A stretch of DNA of 19,460 nucleotides from JAEUMW01 sp039807745 (GTDB taxonomy: Bacteria; Pseudomonadota; Gammaproteobacteria; Burkholderiales; JAEUMW01). Positions 17,407 to 19,460 of the stretch are shown here, piece after piece; positions within the stretch are counted from its first letter, which is position 1; every line of letters begins with the position of its first letter. The translations under genes and the position numbers were made by a program. The stretch covers positions 1 to 19,460 of the forward strand of contig JBDHRV010000061.1 of the NCBI GenBank assembly GCA_039807745.1, in the 5' to 3' direction. The notes beneath the pieces are model-generated. The model saw nothing but the letters and a program-made list of their open reading frames with translations. It was not told the origin of the DNA and did no database searches.

Positions 17407-18840
17407 TCAGGGCGCCCGCGCCGCCCGCTCTTGTCTGCGCAGCAGCGGCAGCGCGAGGAGCGGGAGCAGGCCGATGATGCCCACCGTGATCATCAGCAGT
17501 CCCAGGTTCGAATAGTCCGCCTGGGTGACCGCGAAGGCCTGGTTCAGGTAGCGCGAGAAGAGCTCGCTCGCCGACAGCGCGAGATTCATCCATGACGCCA
17601 TGATCGCGAACATGGTGGCCTCCGCACCCGGCGGAGCGCTGCGCGCGATCAGGATCAGCATGGGCACCATCGTGAGCTGGCCGAGCGGCGCCGAGATCGT
17701 GGTATCGACGAAGGCGAGCGTGCGCGCGCTGATGCCGAGCCACTCGTGCAGGCCGTAGAAAAGACCGATGTTGGGCAGATAGAGCACCGCGCCTGCAATC
17801 ACCACCCAGAACAGCGTGAAGCTCACCGGCCGCTCCACGATGGTCTTGCGAAACACAATCAGGCCGATGAGGCTCAGGATCGAGCTCACCTGCGCGAGCA
17901 GGCCGAGGAACTTCTGGTCGAAGCCGAGCGCGTCGATCGCCCAGTAGCTGTAACCCTGCCCGACGCCGGGGGTCGCGCGGAACAGGAAGATCACCACGGC
18001 GGCGATCGCCACCGCGGTGGAAATCCCCACCTGCCGCAGCAGCACGCCGATCAGCACCATCGACACGACCAACACGATCTCCTGTGCCAAGGGCACGTCG
18101 AGGGCGTTCAGCACGACCCCGAGCGCCGCGTAGCCGAGCCCGATACCGAGCACGAGGCCGGCCCGGCCATGGCCGAGGGGACCCGCTCCGGCAGCAGGCT
18201 CCGGCCGCGCTGCGCGCCGTATCCAGGGCAGCGTGAGCAGAACCAGCGCGGGCAGCAGCATGGCAACGGCGAAGGTGCTGCGCGGCCCGATGTGCTCCGC
18301 GAGCACGCCGCTCAGATAGCCGACGCTGATTCCGCCGGCGAGCACCGCCATGCGTCCCAGCGCCTGAATCTGGCCGAGCTCCTCGTCATCGCGCGCCGCC
18401 TCGACGCTCAGGGCGTCGGCGACCACGTCCTGGATCATGAAACCGATCGTCACCAGCAACGTGGCGGCGAGATAGCCGCTCTTCCCATCCACCACGGTTG
18501 CGAGCGCCGCGAAGCCCGCGATCGACGAGGCGGCGCCGAGCAGCAGATACGCGAGCCGGCGGCTGCCGAAGACCGGCAGCGTGTCCGAGGCCACCCCCAC
18601 GACCATCTTCATCGACCACGGCAGCCCGAGCCAGAAGCCGATCTCCGCGACATCGGCGGGCGTGAGCCTGAGCACGTCCTTCTGGAAGTAGAGCGTCGCG
18701 ATGCCGGTAATCGCGCTCGCGCCGAACGCGAAATAGGTCACCAGGATCGGCAGATAGGCAAGCCGGAAGCTGCCGACCAGCTTGCGCAGGCGGGCACCCG
18801 CCGACGGTGCAGCCGGCGGGGTCGTGGCGGGAGAGCTCAT
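17407..18840 (-). CDS. BT1-family (folate-biopterin transporter-like) membrane protein
   Basis: A 477-residue inner-membrane protein with about twelve hydrophobic segments, related to the major facilitator superfamily. Its landmarks fit the BT1/folate-biopterin transporter family rather than drug exporters: the FQKDVLRLTP loop, then LPWSMKMVVGVASDTLPVFG continuing into SRRLAYLLLGA, and the C-terminal ARSAPPGAEATMFAIMASW. Folate or pteridine transport is known for some protozoan, plant and cyanobacterial members; most bacterial members are uncharacterised, so the substrate here is a guess. The ATG at 18840 is chosen because homology and the cytosolic lead (MSSPATTPPAAP) begin there; the longer frame runs into xthA. 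It follows xthA by 23 bases on the same strand. Stops of this gene and ntrC share the palindrome TGATCA. Confidence 0.82.
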   Translation of the reverse strand: MSSPATTPPAAPSAGARLRKLVGSFRLAYLPILVTYFAFGASAITGIATLYFQKDVLRLTPADVAEIGFWLGLPWSMKMVVGVASDTLPVFGSRRLAYLLLGAASSIAGFAALATVVDGKSGYLAATLLVTIGFMIQDVVADALSVEAARDDEELGQIQALGRMAVLAGGISVGYLSGVLAEHIGPRSTFAVAMLLPALVLLTLPWIRRAARPEPAAGAGPLGHGRAGLVLGIGLGYAALGVVLNALDVPLAQEIVLVVSMVLIGVLLRQVGISTAVAIAAVVIFLFRATPGVGQGYSYWAIDALGFDQKFLGLLAQVSSILSLIGLIVFRKTIVERPVSFTLFWVVIAGAVLYLPNIGLFYGLHEWLGISARTLAFVDTTISAPLGQLTMVPMLILIARSAPPGAEATMFAIMASWMNLALSASELFSRYLNQAFAVTQADYSNLGLLMITVGIIGLLPLLALPLLRRQERAARAP

Positions 18841-18863
18841 TTGCGTCGTCGGAAGTCCGTAAG

Positions 18864-19460
18864 TCAGACGCAAGGGACCGCGGGCGCCACGTCGAGTTCG
18901 GCGATCACCGGCGCGTGGTCGGACGGTCGCTCGAGGGCACGCAGGTCGCGGTCGATGCGCACCGACTTGCACGCGGACGCGAGCGCGGGCGAGAGCAGGA
19001 TGTGGTCGATGCGCAACCCCAGGTTGCGCCGGAAGGCATTCATGCGGTAGTCCCACCACGTGAACGACTTCTCCGGCTGCTCGAAGAGGCGGTAGGCATC
19101 CTTGAGTCCCAGCGCGACCAAGTCGCGGAACGCCGCGCGCTCGGGCTCGCTGAAGAGCACCTGGCCCTCCCAGAGCTTCGGGTCGTAGACGTCCGCCGGT
19201 TCCGGCGCGATGTTGTAGTCGCCCAGCACCGCGAGCTTCGGGTGTCGCGCGATCTCGTCCGCGAGCCACCTCGTGAGCGCCGCGAGCCAGTCGAGCTTGT
19301 AGCGATACTTGTCGGAGGTCACCGACTCCCCGTTCGGGACGTAGAGGCAGATGACGCGGACATCGCCGAACGTCGCGGCGAGCACGCGCTTCTGCGGATC
19401 GTCGAAGCCCGGGATGGCAGTCACCAGATCCGTACCTGGTTGGCGCGAGACGATCGCCAC
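18864..19460 (-). CDS. xthA: Exodeoxyribonuclease III (XthA), N-terminus outside the window
   Basis: Mg2+-dependent AP endonuclease and 3'-5' exonuclease of base-excision repair. The visible 198 residues form the C-terminal three quarters of the exonuclease-phosphatase fold. Motifs in order: NLYVPNGE-type segment (here CLYVPNGES), the catalytic GDYNIAP (Asp and Asn), KSFTWWDYR, LRIDHILLSP and the terminal active-site SDHAPV with its Asp-His pair. The frame is open to the window edge, and the GTG at 19458-19460 is not a credible start because the N-terminal metal-binding region is missing. About 55-60 residues lie beyond 19460. The ExoA/XthA subgroup cannot be set without that part. It is probably cotranscribed with the BT1-like gene. 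Confidence 0.93.
   Translation of the reverse strand: MAIVSRQPGTDLVTAIPGFDDPQKRVLAATFGDVRVICLYVPNGESVTSDKYRYKLDWLAALTRWLADEIARHPKLAVLGDYNIAPEPADVYDPKLWEGQVLFSEPERAAFRDLVALGLKDAYRLFEQPEKSFTWWDYRMNAFRRNLGLRIDHILLSPALASACKSVRIDRDLRALERPSDHAPVIAELDVAPAVPCV

Noticed and set aside
17746..19050. 434-codon plus-strand frame opposite the BT1-like gene and xthA
   Set aside because: Highly charged His/Gln/Arg-rich translation mirroring a membrane protein; composition artefact.

Overview
The window is ordinary, gene-dense chromosomal DNA from a Gram-negative proteobacterium, most likely a betaproteobacterium. It is visibly G+C-rich, and most long reading frames antisense to genes are artefacts of that composition. 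Support for the assignment: lipopolysaccharide inner-core genes (waaC, waaA), a TolC outer-membrane channel, an adenylylatable type I glutamine synthetase followed by a DUF4124 gene and ntrBC, and a Pcm-like/rhodanese/TolC cluster divergent from thiC. I recall these last two arrangements from betaproteobacteria; I could not search for them. I see no insertion sequence, phage gene, integrase, CRISPR array, tRNA or rRNA.

Layout, left to right. (1) 1-3479, cell envelope: a 3'-truncated rmlB on the minus strand diverges from the plus-strand pair waaC-waaA, which overlap by 4 nt. (2) 6334-3445, a tight minus-strand operon: Pcm-like methyltransferase, single-domain rhodanese, TolC-family channel, 5-formyl-THF cyclo-ligase. 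Its last gene overlaps the 3' end of the convergent waaA. (3) 6485-9847, thiamine: a candidate promoter, a clear TPP riboswitch and thiC, followed co-directionally by YceH-family and YidB-family genes. (4) 10027-12085: uppP (undecaprenyl carrier recycling) and an MFS permease. (5) 12560-12108: a second small rhodanese on the minus strand. (6) 12576-17406, nitrogen control: two perfect GCAC-N7-GTGC NtrC-type sites and a sigma-54 promoter before glnA, a terminator, then a DUF4124 periplasmic protein, ntrB and ntrC. (7) 19460-17407, minus strand: a 5'-truncated xthA (exonuclease III) and a BT1-family (folate/biopterin transporter-like) membrane protein.

The best-supported functional unit is the nitrogen circuit. 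NtrB and NtrC, encoded downstream, are expected to activate the sigma-54 promoter of glnA upstream, and GlnA keeps the tyrosine used for adenylylation. I did not find a convincing novel multi-gene system. The points most worth a second look are the Pcm-family enzyme, which has lost the Thr and Ser of the family's substrate motif, the fully readable glnA enhancer/promoter, the BT1-like transporter, and a perfect dyad between the second rhodanese and glnA.
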